DNA of 6,760 nt, taken from positions 1-6,760 of the forward strand of contig VHCR01000079.1 in the NCBI GenBank assembly GCA_016871655.1. The letters are read 5' to 3'. The notes below the pieces were generated by a model. The model had not been told where the DNA came from, did not search any database, and saw only the letters and a program-made list of their open reading frames with translations. Below, piece after piece: positions 1 to 6,090 of this stretch. The DNA comes from Verrucomicrobiota bacterium (GTDB taxonomy: Bacteria > Verrucomicrobiota > Verrucomicrobiia > Chthoniobacterales > UBA6821). Positions within the stretch are counted from its first letter, which is position 1; the number at the start of each line of letters is the position of its first letter. A program made the translations under genes and the position numbers.

Positions 1-10
1 CTGCTCCTGG

Positions 11-250
11 CTAAAATTCTCCCTCTGTTTCATGCCATGTGACTTTAATGGTACGGTTGGTGCCAGGTCGTTTAGGGTCTGGAAATTTTACGGTTCCTTG
101 TTTAAAGCTTTTGAGACCTTGATGAAATGCGCTTATTTTACCGGGATTAGCGGATCCAATAAGCCGTTCAGCTTCTATTTCAGTTGCTAAGCCTTCTAAT
201 GCTGTTAACTCTTCAATGCTTCTAATCGGCTGTTGAGCTATGGAAGACAT
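11..250 (-). CDS. Small hypothetical protein, 79 aa
   Basis: I do not recognise this protein. The frame is complete: ATG at 250-248 and TAG at 13-11. It begins 7 nt after the stop codon of the chaperone-like gene, which indicates co-transcription and probably translational coupling. The two halves differ in charge. Residues about 12-30 are acidic and probably helical (EELTALEGLATEIEAERL). Residues about 47-70 are rich in Lys, Arg, Pro and Gly (KSFKQGTVKFPDPKRPGTN), and the end is TWHETEGEF. There is no signal peptide, membrane segment or metal motif. No Shine-Dalgarno sequence precedes the start; the upstream bases are a run of T. The length, the tight spacing and the absence of a competing frame support a real gene. 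A role as a small partner of the upstream chaperone and substrate is inferred from position only. Confidence 0.6.
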   Translation of the reverse strand: MSSIAQQPIRSIEELTALEGLATEIEAERLIGSANPGKISAFHQGLKSFKQGTVKFPDPKRPGTNRTIKVTWHETEGEF

Positions 251-257
251 AAAAAAA

Positions 258-704
258 TTATGCTATTTGGTCGGGCTCGATCGATGAAGGCTGTTCCTCT
301 TTTTTCATCAAAGCCTCAACAGCTTCTTGTGTAAAAATTCCCTGGCAAGCTAAGTAATGTTGAAAGAAATTTTCTAGACATTTTGTAAAAGCTCCCGGCT
401 CGGGTGTGGCTGTGAAAAATTCATCAGCAAGAAAAAGTGTTTCCCGTTTGCGATCAAGTGCGATCCAGGATCCTGAGGTGGCAATCTTATTAAAATTAAA
501 AGAAAGCGCAGCAGCTAAAAGCTCACCAGAGAGTGTGGCCATCGTCGCAATTTCAGCAGCCATGACTAAGCGTTGCCGCTCATCATCTCTTCGGATCATG
601 AAAATAAATTTGTCTTCAAGCTGCAGCGCGCAAAATCCTTGAGCATCAAAAGCAATGTTTTGAATGCCGATGAACTGCGCAAGCTCTTGCAAAAGTTCTG
701 TCAT
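258..704 (-). CDS. CesT-like type III secretion chaperone, 148 aa
   Basis: Probably a small cytosolic class I secretion chaperone of the CesT/SycE fold, which dimerises and holds the N-terminal part of a type III secreted protein in an export-ready state. The evidence is the family's order of elements. An N-terminal helix (LLQELAQFIGI) is followed by strands with the typical spacing FDAQGFCALQLEDKFIFMI at about 19-37. A second strand region follows (RLVMAAEIATM), then the helix GELLAAALSFNF, where the family usually has a Leu-rich 'LL..N' stretch. Next come a strand (GSWIALDRKRETLFLADEF) and a closing amphipathic helix containing LENFFQHYLACQ. Residues about 125-148 are an acidic, polar tail. 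The size is typical for the family. It starts 28 nt after the stop of the 511-aa gene, the usual substrate-chaperone order. No Shine-Dalgarno is visible. The fold assignment is by pattern; the type III link is inferred, because no apparatus gene is in the window. Confidence 0.65.
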   Translation of the reverse strand: MTELLQELAQFIGIQNIAFDAQGFCALQLEDKFIFMIRRDDERQRLVMAAEIATMATLSGELLAAALSFNFNKIATSGSWIALDRKRETLFLADEFFTATPEPGAFTKCLENFFQHYLACQGIFTQEAVEALMKKEEQPSSIEPDQIA

Positions 705-732
705 GGTTTTTAGAGTTTAGCGAATTCGATCT

Positions 733-2268
733 TTATATTTCAGCGGCAGCATCAGTGCTTCTTAAGTTTTCTAAAATCTTAGAAACATCTAACGGCCATG
801 AATCACTGTGGACGCTGACATGCGATACGATGTTCTTCATCTCTTGGAGAGCCTCCAGAGTAGCCTCTCTTGATACTCTCATGGCTTCGGAAGCAGAAAA
901 TATTTCTTTATTACCAGAAATAATATTTACTGAAGAGCCGGTCGAAGAACTCGAGTGACTTAAATGAGCTTGTGTATTTTTAATGGCAACTTCCATCATG
1001 AGCGCCATCGCCTCGACCTTCTCACGAGCTTTCGTTAATGCATCTTGGTTCTCAGTATCATTGACCGCTCCAAAAAGTCTCAACGCGGGGGTAGTAGCAT
1101 TTTCAATCAAGCTTGCTTTGTCACAAAGAATCTTCTGTCCTGAATCAATAATTTCATGGAGGTCTTCTGCTCTATCTTCTGCTCCATATTGGAAAGATAG
1201 AGTGCTTTGATCAATCAATGGTGGTGCTTGTGTTAATAGTGAAGTCTGTCGTAGTAAATCAGCGCCTTGAGGGATGATGCTTCTTGCTGAGGTTAAGGCC
1301 TCGCCAATGACAGCGCCATATTGTTCGTCACTTGTGAGAACCTCAGCAGTAGCATGAGCGCGCTCTATTGCTTCTTGAACAGTAGTGTTAGCTAATCTTA
1401 ATTTTAATAAGAGATCTGCAGGATAAGAGGAAGAGGGATTGAATTTTTTCAAATTCTCTTTTATGGAAGTGAGTGCACTAATTGCAGAATCGATATTAGT
1501 ACATTCATCAGATAAACCTTCTAATTTTTTGAAATCTTTTGGCTTCACGACATCGTAAACAGCATAAAAAGAATCTCTCACAGTATTTGCATGTTCAACA
1601 ATAGCATCAGCATGACGCACTGCTGCTTGAATATCTTGCTGTGACAGAGGCAAGCGCTCGCAAGGCCGTGCCGCTTTTGCTGGTGACTCAAATGTGAGTT
1701 GGTGCCTCGCCAAAGGAGAAGCTGGAGAAGCATCTGAATTGAAAACGCCAAGTGACCTTTTTCCAGGGGGAGAAGAGGGTGTTACAAACGGTATGGTTTT
1801 TTCTCCCTCTTGTAAGGCATCTTTAATAGCATGTTGCTGAAAATGACCTGTACCTAGGCTTTGGAAGGATTTCTTTTCATTGCTAACATCTGGTGTGATA
1901 TTCGCAGCAGCAGCTCTGTTGTCAGAAAAGCTGAAAGAATCCGAATACATGTCTCCATCCGTAACAGAATAAGGCTGACTTTGTAAAGCAGAACTTTTTT
2001 CTTGCTGGAGTTGAGGAGTGTTGACAGTCGGATCGGCAAGCTGGCAAGAATCGAAACTCCTTGCTAAAACTTCAACAGAATCTTGTTCATGAGCCTCCTC
2101 GTTTCTCCGGTTGAGTGCTGTTTGTTCTGCTGATGAACGAGGGGGAGAGCTTATTTTCCCTTCCTCTTTTTTCTCTCTTCCTGGAAACTCCATGCTAAAC
2201 AACGAAGCAGAGAGGAGCACAAAAGTAGAGCAAGTGAAAAGAAACCGTGAAATGATGGTTGAAAACAT
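733..2268 (-). CDS. Ser-rich, helical, probably exported protein, 511 aa; candidate effector
   Basis: I do not recognise the family. Residues 1-25 look like a Sec signal: a short start with Arg8, then a hydrophobic core (FLFTCSTFVLLSASLF). Cleavage could fall after about residue 22-25, and there is no canonical lipobox around Cys13. Residues about 27-205 are polar and probably disordered, rich in Ser, Pro, Gln and Glu (SSPPRSS, SDSFSFSD, TPSSPPGKRS, ASPASPLAR). Residues about 208-345 and 365-435 are predicted mostly helical with Ala-rich heptad-like stretches (AAVRHADAIVEHANTV, TVQEAIERAHATAEVL, TKAREKVEAMALMM). A Ser-rich break follows (HSSSSTGSS, about 438-446), then a last helical part. 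No transmembrane pair of the chlamydial Inc type and no catalytic motif is visible. A second in-frame ATG, Met26 (2193-2191), would remove the hydrophobic segment. The chaperone-like gene directly downstream suggests this is its client. That pairing is an inference. Confidence 0.75.
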   Translation of the reverse strand: MFSTIISRFLFTCSTFVLLSASLFSMEFPGREKKEEGKISSPPRSSAEQTALNRRNEEAHEQDSVEVLARSFDSCQLADPTVNTPQLQQEKSSALQSQPYSVTDGDMYSDSFSFSDNRAAAANITPDVSNEKKSFQSLGTGHFQQHAIKDALQEGEKTIPFVTPSSPPGKRSLGVFNSDASPASPLARHQLTFESPAKAARPCERLPLSQQDIQAAVRHADAIVEHANTVRDSFYAVYDVVKPKDFKKLEGLSDECTNIDSAISALTSIKENLKKFNPSSSYPADLLLKLRLANTTVQEAIERAHATAEVLTSDEQYGAVIGEALTSARSIIPQGADLLRQTSLLTQAPPLIDQSTLSFQYGAEDRAEDLHEIIDSGQKILCDKASLIENATTPALRLFGAVNDTENQDALTKAREKVEAMALMMEVAIKNTQAHLSHSSSSTGSSVNIISGNKEIFSASEAMRVSREATLEALQEMKNIVSHVSVHSDSWPLDVSKILENLRSTDAAAEI

Positions 2269-2327
2269 AATGGAGGGAAAGTTATAGAGTAGCAGAAAGG
2301 ATTCCGAGAAAAACAGTTTTTTTAACC

Positions 2328-2356
2328 GCTATATTTTGATGACTAGAGCATATTAA
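2328..2356 (-). promoter_or_regulatory. Candidate promoter for the 511-aa gene
   Basis: On the minus strand, a -35-like TTAATA (2356-2351) and a -10-like TATAGC (2333-2328) are separated by 17 nt; each matches the sigma70 consensus at 4 of 6 positions. This would give a leader of roughly 50 nt before the ATG at 2268. The -35 box touches the insertion-sequence target duplication (2356-2364), so the insertion replaced everything upstream of it. A weaker alternative -10, TATAAC, lies at 2286-2281 without a good -35. The region is AT-rich, so chance matches are likely. Confidence 0.25.
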
Positions 2357-2357
2357 A
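2334..2357. repeat. Left arm of the hairpin split by the insertion sequence
   Basis: The segments TTTTGATGAC (2334-2343), TAGAGCAT (2344-2351) and TTAAA (2353-2357) are the reverse complements of 3703-3712, 3693-3700 and 3687-3691. With the insertion sequence and one target copy removed, the arms face each other across a 16-nt loop, giving 23 paired bases with one 2-nt bulge and one mismatch. On the ribBA transcript this would be the 3' side of a long hairpin. No U-run follows it directly, so a standard intrinsic terminator is not certain. Confidence 0.7.
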
Positions 2358-2364
2358 TAAAACT
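2356..2364. repeat. Target site duplication, left copy
   Basis: AATAAAACT occurs directly outside the left terminal repeat and again, identically, directly outside the right one. A 9-bp duplication shows that the element arrived by transposition and that its ends have not recombined since. Confidence 0.93.
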
Positions 2365-2384
2365 CACTACTGTCCGGTTAAAAC
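2365..2384. repeat. Terminal inverted repeat, left end of the IS
   Basis: A 20-bp perfect match to the reverse complement of 3649-3668. It contains the transposase stop codon (TAA at 2380-2378, minus strand). Identity breaks down just inside, although both ends keep similar GTTT and GAGTT words further in. Confidence 0.95.
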
Positions 2385-3547
2385 CCGTTTAATATGAGTT
2401 GGTTAGAGCCTGACACTCCATCAATTTTAAACTCGCTTTTTATAAGCAGTTGATCGATAGGAAGCTTTTCAAATGGGTGGACGCTCAAAAGTTGCAAACT
2501 TCTGTGCAAATTTCCAGGCAGTTTGAGTTGTTTGTGGAGGATAGCAATGATGAGGTAAACGGCAATGGAAATCCAGATTTGAGTTTTAACGGCGTTGAGA
2601 CTGTTGCCATAAAAATGTTTTATTCGTAAATTTTGTTTTATCCATTTGAAAAAAAGTTCAACGCTCCAGCGCATCTTGTAAAGCTTAGCAATGGCTTCTG
2701 CCGAGAGCTGAAAGTTGTTAGTGAGAAAGATGAGATAGCGATTGTTTTCGATATCATGAAATCGAATTCTGTGCAGATGATCAGGATAATCTTCGCGAGC
2801 TTTTGGAAGGGTTAGTTTACCTACTTGATCGCTGCAAACGCTGACAGAATCAGCGTTAGGTGTTGAGTGATGACGAGTGAAACGCAAATGATCTTTGGCT
2901 CGAGTCACAAAAAAAGCTTGAGCTTGAGTGATGCAAAAAAGTCTTTTGAAATCGATGTAGCCACGATCCATGATGTAAAAAGAACCTGCCTCAAAAATGA
3001 GATCGTCAAGCCATCTCACATCAGCTTTGTTTGCGGGAGTGATGTCAACAACGCTAGGAATAGAGCCGCGAAGATCAAGTTGCGTGTGCATTTTGACTCC
3101 TGCTTTTGTGGAACGAAAAGTTGCCCAAGGAAAAAGTTTCAAACACAAATCGATGGTCGTTGAATCCAAAGCATAGATGCTATTCTCCAGCTCCAGGCCT
3201 AGATCTTCAGCCTCATAGAGCTTGCGAGCTTTTGCAATCAGCCACAAACCCAGGTCCTGCCATATTCTCCAGTCGCGTTGTTCGTTGGCTTCGGCAAGCG
3301 TTGATCGAGCAATTGGTTTTTGAAATCCAAGATGATTGAGATACTCGGGCCTCGCATTGAGACACGTTTCAATATCGCGCAGCCCTTCTCTCCACGTTAG
3401 CTGCGCAAAGACCATGCAAATAAATTGCTGACGAAATCCAAAATGTTTTGTTTTGGTGTTGGGTGCGTAGCGTCTTGCTAGACGTTGTAATTTTTCTCGA
3501 TGAATAAAATTTACAATTTGTGAAAGAACATGGTGGCCTGAATTCAT
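2378..3547 (-). CDS. IS4-family DDE transposase, 389 aa
   Basis: Catalyses cut-and-paste movement of the surrounding element, acting on its terminal repeats. The N-terminal region (about 4-75, SQIVNFIHREKLQRLARRY and FAQLTWREGLRDIETCL) matches the DUF4372 domain often found in front of the IS4-type DDE domain. The catalytic triad is visible: Asp128 in YALDSTTIDL, Asp194 in YIMDRGYIDF, and Glu297 in the signature Y290-x2-R293-x3-E297-x6-K304 (LYKMRWSVELFFKWIK). The region between Asp194 and Glu297 is the usual beta-strand insertion. Length is normal, with no frameshift or internal stop, so the enzyme is probably functional. Translation starts at ATG 3547; the bases before it show no clear Shine-Dalgarno. 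The stop codon is inside the left terminal repeat, so transcription can easily run on towards the 511-aa gene. Confidence 0.96.
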   Translation of the reverse strand: MNSGHHVLSQIVNFIHREKLQRLARRYAPNTKTKHFGFRQQFICMVFAQLTWREGLRDIETCLNARPEYLNHLGFQKPIARSTLAEANEQRDWRIWQDLGLWLIAKARKLYEAEDLGLELENSIYALDSTTIDLCLKLFPWATFRSTKAGVKMHTQLDLRGSIPSVVDITPANKADVRWLDDLIFEAGSFYIMDRGYIDFKRLFCITQAQAFFVTRAKDHLRFTRHHSTPNADSVSVCSDQVGKLTLPKAREDYPDHLHRIRFHDIENNRYLIFLTNNFQLSAEAIAKLYKMRWSVELFFKWIKQNLRIKHFYGNSLNAVKTQIWISIAVYLIIAILHKQLKLPGNLHRSLQLLSVHPFEKLPIDQLLIKSEFKIDGVSGSNQLILNGF

Positions 3548-3621
3548 AGGCCACTAACATCGTTTACGCGTTTCTAAACTTCAAAGGCGTCACACTTTTT
3601 TTTCCTCGTAACTCACTAAGC

Positions 3622-3638
3622 TTTTATTTGTAATAAAA
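3622..3638. repeat. Small perfect hairpin upstream of the transposase
   Basis: TTTTATT (3622-3628) and AATAAAA (3632-3638) form a 7-bp AT-only stem with a 3-nt loop, about 75 nt before the transposase start. It lies in the element's leader, where IS elements often limit transcription entering from outside. That role is only a guess and such a weak stem may be chance. Confidence 0.3.
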
Positions 3639-3648
3639 ACTCAAACTC

Positions 3649-3668
3649 GTTTTAACCGGACAGTAGTG
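3649..3668. repeat. Terminal inverted repeat, right end of the IS
   Basis: The exact reverse complement of 2365-2384, marking the transposase-upstream end of the element. The base after it begins the right copy of the target duplication. Confidence 0.95.
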
Positions 3669-3677
3669 AATAAAACT
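3669..3677. repeat. Target site duplication, right copy
   Basis: AATAAAACT, identical to 2356-2364. It fell in the 16-nt loop of the ancestral hairpin at the 3' end of ribBA. Confidence 0.93.
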
Positions 3678-3686
3678 GTGGCCATT

Positions 3687-3712
3687 TTTAAAATGCTCTA
3701 ATGTCATCAAAA
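3687..3712. repeat. Right arm of the split hairpin, covering the ribBA stop
   Basis: TTTAA (3687-3691), ATGCTCTA (3693-3700) and GTCATCAAAA (3703-3712) are complementary to 2353-2357, 2344-2351 and 2334-2343. Bases 3701-3702 are the bulge and 3692/2352 the mismatch. The outer part contains the ribBA stop codon (TGA at 3709-3707), so the hairpin originally began within the last codons of ribBA. It probably terminated or protected the mnmA-ribBA mRNA before the insertion. Confidence 0.65.
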
Positions 3713-4927
3713 CAAATGACCCATTTTATTTTTCTTCGTCGTGAGGTATTTTTCGTTGTGCTGATTGGAGGCTGATTGGAGAGGTGCACGTTCCACAACC
3801 TCCATACCAAAGCCTTCCAGGCCCACAATCTTCCTTGGATTATTTGTCAAGAGACGCAGTTGACGAACACCTAAATCAAATAGAATCTGCGCTCCAACGC
3901 CATAGTCACGGAGGTCCATTGGGTAACCTAATTTTTCGTTAGCTTCGACAGTATCAAGTCCCTGTTCTTGCAATTTGTAAGCATGGATCTTAGCGGCGAG
4001 GCCGATACCGCGTCCTTCCTGGCGCATATAGACAAGCACACCGTGGTCACTCTCTTGAATTTGTTGCAGTGCCATGTGCAATTGATCGCCGCAATCACAA
4101 CGTTGTGATCCAAAAATGTCTCCAGAAAAACATTCGCTGTGCACGCGAACGAGTGCTGGTTTTAGCGGATCGATCGGTCCCTTGACTAGCGCGAGATGCT
4201 GCTGCCCATCGAGTGTTGCACGATAAAGAAAAAGTTGAAAGTCTCCATATTCTGTCGGGAGAAAAATTTCTTGCTCCCTCACAACGAGTTTTTCGCGCTG
4301 ACGGCGATAGGCAATCAAATCGCGAATGGAACACATCTTGAGACCATGTTCTTTTTTAAATTTCAAAAGATCCGGAAGGCGCATCATCGTTCCATCATCA
4401 TGCATGAGTTCGCTGAGAACAGCGCCGGCACGAAGTCCTGCAAGTTGTGCCAAGTCGATCGAGGCCTCCGTATGACCTGCGCGCTTTAACACGCCTCCAT
4501 CAGCTCCTCGCAAAGGAAAAACATGACCCGGTCGCGAAAGATCTTCAGGAGAAGAATCAGGACGAATCGCTGTTAAAATTGTGCAAGCACGATCGGCAGC
4601 AGAGATTCCCGTGGTAACGCCCGAGGCCGCTTCAATGCTGATGCTGAAAGCTGTTCCAAATTTAGAAGTATTTTTTTCTGTCATTAATGGGAGTTTTAAT
4701 CGATCTGCAATCTCGTTGCTAAGCGGCATGCAAACAACACCTCCCGTGTGGCGAATCATGAAAGCCATTTTTTCAGACGTCACTTTTTCTGCCGCCATAA
4801 TAAGATCGCCCTCATTTTCACGATCTTCATCGTCAGTCACAATCACCATGTGCCCGAGCTTGATTTCCTCAATGATTTCATCAATGGAATCAAAGGGGAT
4901 ATCTTGAAATGCTTCTTTTTTTTTCAT
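3707..4927 (-). CDS. ribBA: Bifunctional riboflavin biosynthesis protein RibBA, 406 aa
   Basis: Starts both branches of riboflavin synthesis. The N-terminal domain (about 11-210) is 3,4-dihydroxy-2-butanone 4-phosphate synthase, which converts ribulose 5-phosphate to DHBP and formate. Its Mg/substrate motif DDEDRENEGD is at 32-41, with RHTGG at 59-63, SRPGHVFPLR at 131-140 and RAGHTEAS at 149-156. The C-terminal domain (about 215-406) is GTP cyclohydrolase II. Its zinc ligands are Cys266, Cys277 and Cys279 (ECFSGDIFGSQRCDCG), followed by MRQEGRGIGL (301-310), a DYGVGAQIL segment and TNNPRK (361-366). The ending KMGHLF is normal, so the protein is full length with both halves apparently active. 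The ATG overlaps the mnmA stop codon (ATGA, 4927-4924), which implies coupled translation. No FMN riboswitch can precede it in that arrangement. Confidence 0.97.
   Translation of the reverse strand: MKKKEAFQDIPFDSIDEIIEEIKLGHMVIVTDDEDRENEGDLIMAAEKVTSEKMAFMIRHTGGVVCMPLSNEIADRLKLPLMTEKNTSKFGTAFSISIEAASGVTTGISAADRACTILTAIRPDSSPEDLSRPGHVFPLRGADGGVLKRAGHTEASIDLAQLAGLRAGAVLSELMHDDGTMMRLPDLLKFKKEHGLKMCSIRDLIAYRRQREKLVVREQEIFLPTEYGDFQLFLYRATLDGQQHLALVKGPIDPLKPALVRVHSECFSGDIFGSQRCDCGDQLHMALQQIQESDHGVLVYMRQEGRGIGLAAKIHAYKLQEQGLDTVEANEKLGYPMDLRDYGVGAQILFDLGVRQLRLLTNNPRKIVGLEGFGMEVVERAPLQSASNQHNEKYLTTKKNKMGHLF
3760..3781. repeat. 11-bp tandem duplication inside ribBA
   Basis: GCTGATTGGAG occurs twice in direct succession (3760-3770 and 3771-3781). 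On the coding strand it encodes the LQSASNQ stretch near residues 383-389, just before the conserved C-terminal tail. Since 11 is not a multiple of three, gain or loss of one unit would shift the frame. The present length agrees with what I know of the family there, so the copy seen is the functional state. Confidence 0.8.
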
Positions 4928-6024
4928 TTTGATAAATGATGTCGCTTTGAAATCCAGCCTCCTCCAATAATGAGATCCTCATCATAAAAAACAGCTGCTT
5001 GCCCTGGCGTGACAGCACGCTGTGGCTCTGCAAGGCGGACTAAAGCCCGATCGTTGTCGAGGAGCGTGATCGTTGCTCCCGCTCCCTCGTGTCCATGACG
5101 CACGCGGACGGCAAGAGTTTTGTTTTCGTCAGGAATGGCGCTCAACCAATTTAGGCGGTCAACTTCAAACGCTTCACATAACAAATCGCTCTCGCGTCCC
5201 AAAATGACGCGTCCTCCAGCAGCATCGATATCGACAACGTAGAGTGGATAAGGAGAGCCTCCTGGCAGGCCCTTGCGTTGACCAATCGTAAAAAGTTCGA
5301 TTCCTTCGTGAGGCCCAAGATCATTTCCTTCCATGTCATAAAACCGTCCCGGTTGAAAGATATCGCCGCGGCTTTTCAAAAAGGCTTTGTAATCCTTGCC
5401 TGGAACAAAACAAATTTCCTGACTGTCTTCTTTCTCTGCGACTTTGAGTCCAAGCTCTCGAGCGATCTCACGAATTTCTTGTTTGGTCAATTGACCGAGC
5501 GGAAAAAGTGCGCGCTTCAGCTGGGCGTCACGCAAACTAAAAAGAAAATAAGATTGGTCTTTTGTACCATCGATGCCTTTGCGCAAGATTGCCCGCTCTG
5601 GCGTGTGCTCAACGATCGCATAGTGTCCCGTCGCAATGTAATTGGCACCGAGCGCGGTAGCCTTGTCCCAGAGGTTGCCAAATTTTAATTTTTCATTGCA
5701 CATTACGCAGGGATTGGGCGTGCGTCCTAATTTGTACTCTTCGGAAAAATAATTGATGACCTGTTGTTCAAAGGGAACGGCTTCATCGATGACATAATGC
5801 GGAACACCGAGTGCATGAGCCACACTTCGTGCATCAGCGATTGCTTGAGGACCACAACATTTATCTTCGGCGCGGGACATGCAATCTTGTGGCCAAAGCT
5901 TCATCGTCACGCCGATGACTTCCCATCCTTGCTGTTTCAGCAAATAGGCCGCCACGCTCGAATCAACGCCACCACTCATGCCGACGACTACGCGCTTTTT
6001 TGAACTATCTAGAACCTCATTCAT
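4924..6024 (-). CDS. mnmA: tRNA-specific 2-thiouridylase MnmA, 366 aa
   Basis: Cytosolic enzyme that adenylates and then thiolates U34 at C2 in the wobble position of tRNA-Lys, -Glu and -Gln, taking sulfur from a persulfide relay. The PP-loop motif SGGVDSS is at 17-23. The catalytic Cys pair is Cys106 (GRTPNPCVMCNEKLKFG) and Cys205 (DSQEICFVPGKDY). Cys109 is also present, giving the three-Cys set linked to Fe-S binding in some homologues. TGHYA (132-136) and KDQSYFLF (155-162) are further family signatures, and a C-terminal beta-barrel (about 275-366) ends in GGGWI. A loop with Cys48, Cys56 and Cys57 (QDCMSRAEDKCCG) is an insertion relative to the E. coli type. The only sensible start is ATG 6024: the next Met (Met16) would lie just before the PP-loop. 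It heads an operon with ribBA, which overlaps it by 4 nt. Confidence 0.97.
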   Translation of the reverse strand: MNEVLDSSKKRVVVGMSGGVDSSVAAYLLKQQGWEVIGVTMKLWPQDCMSRAEDKCCGPQAIADARSVAHALGVPHYVIDEAVPFEQQVINYFSEEYKLGRTPNPCVMCNEKLKFGNLWDKATALGANYIATGHYAIVEHTPERAILRKGIDGTKDQSYFLFSLRDAQLKRALFPLGQLTKQEIREIARELGLKVAEKEDSQEICFVPGKDYKAFLKSRGDIFQPGRFYDMEGNDLGPHEGIELFTIGQRKGLPGGSPYPLYVVDIDAAGGRVILGRESDLLCEAFEVDRLNWLSAIPDENKTLAVRVRHGHEGAGATITLLDNDRALVRLAEPQRAVTPGQAAVFYDEDLIIGGGWISKRHHLSK

Positions 6025-6033
6025 AAAGGGTCT

Positions 6034-6062
6034 ACTATACGGGAGAAAGAGAGCTCCGTCAA
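6034..6062 (-). promoter_or_regulatory. Sigma70-type promoter of the mnmA-ribBA operon
   Basis: On the minus strand, TTGACG (6062-6057, 5 of 6 to consensus) and TATAGT (6039-6034, 5 of 6) are separated by exactly 17 nt. Only 9 nt (AGACCCTTT) lie between the -10 box and the mnmA ATG. The usual start point, 5-9 nt after the -10, would give a leader of about 0-4 nt. This is the best promoter match in the window. Confidence 0.75.
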
Positions 6063-6090
6063 ATAGCCGTTGCTTTCTTGGCGGTCAGCT

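Larger units (their letters stand above)
2365..3668 (-). mobile_element. Complete IS4-type insertion sequence, 1304 bp
   Basis: The element is bounded by perfect 20-bp inverted repeats (2365-2384 and 3649-3668) reading CACTACTGTCCGGTTAAAAC inward, and is flanked by the 9-bp direct repeat AATAAAACT (2356-2364, 3669-3677). It carries one intact transposase gene on the minus strand that fills nearly all of it. About 100 nt of non-coding sequence separates the right repeat from the start codon, and the transposase stop codon lies inside the left repeat. The protein has the DUF4372-like N-terminus and the Y-R-E-K signature of IS4-family transposases; I cannot assign the subgroup. The perfect ends, exact target copies and open frame indicate a recent, potentially active insertion. 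It lies between ribBA and the 511-aa gene. Confidence 0.95.

Noticed and set aside
406..642. 78-codon plus-strand frame opposite the chaperone-like gene
   Set aside because: It is Ser/Lys-rich with no fold pattern, while the minus frame shows a coherent alpha-beta chaperone pattern and tight spacing to its neighbours.
2271..2277. TGGAGGG motif next to the start of the 511-aa gene as a Shine-Dalgarno
   Set aside because: The G-rich strand is the plus strand. The coding (minus) strand reads CCCTCCA there, so it cannot pair with the anti-Shine-Dalgarno.
2311..2325. Runs of A and T around AAACAGTTTTTTT as an intrinsic terminator
   Set aside because: The possible stem is only about 5 A-T pairs, far too weak, and it would end transcription on the plus strand, where no gene is seen.
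4581..4939. Plus-strand open frames opposite the ribBA start
   Set aside because: They are antisense to the conserved DHBP synthase motifs, overlap each other in two frames and look low-complexity, so they are shadows of the real gene.
4924..4960. FMN riboswitch upstream of ribBA
   Set aside because: ribBA overlaps the mnmA stop codon by 4 nt and everything upstream is mnmA coding sequence, so there is no leader to hold one. The mnmA leader is too short as well.
5278..5688. 136-codon open frame on the plus strand inside mnmA
   Set aside because: It lies wholly antisense to a strongly conserved enzyme, its translation has no recognisable family pattern, and it lacks a promoter or ribosome site. 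It is a by-product of mnmA codon use.
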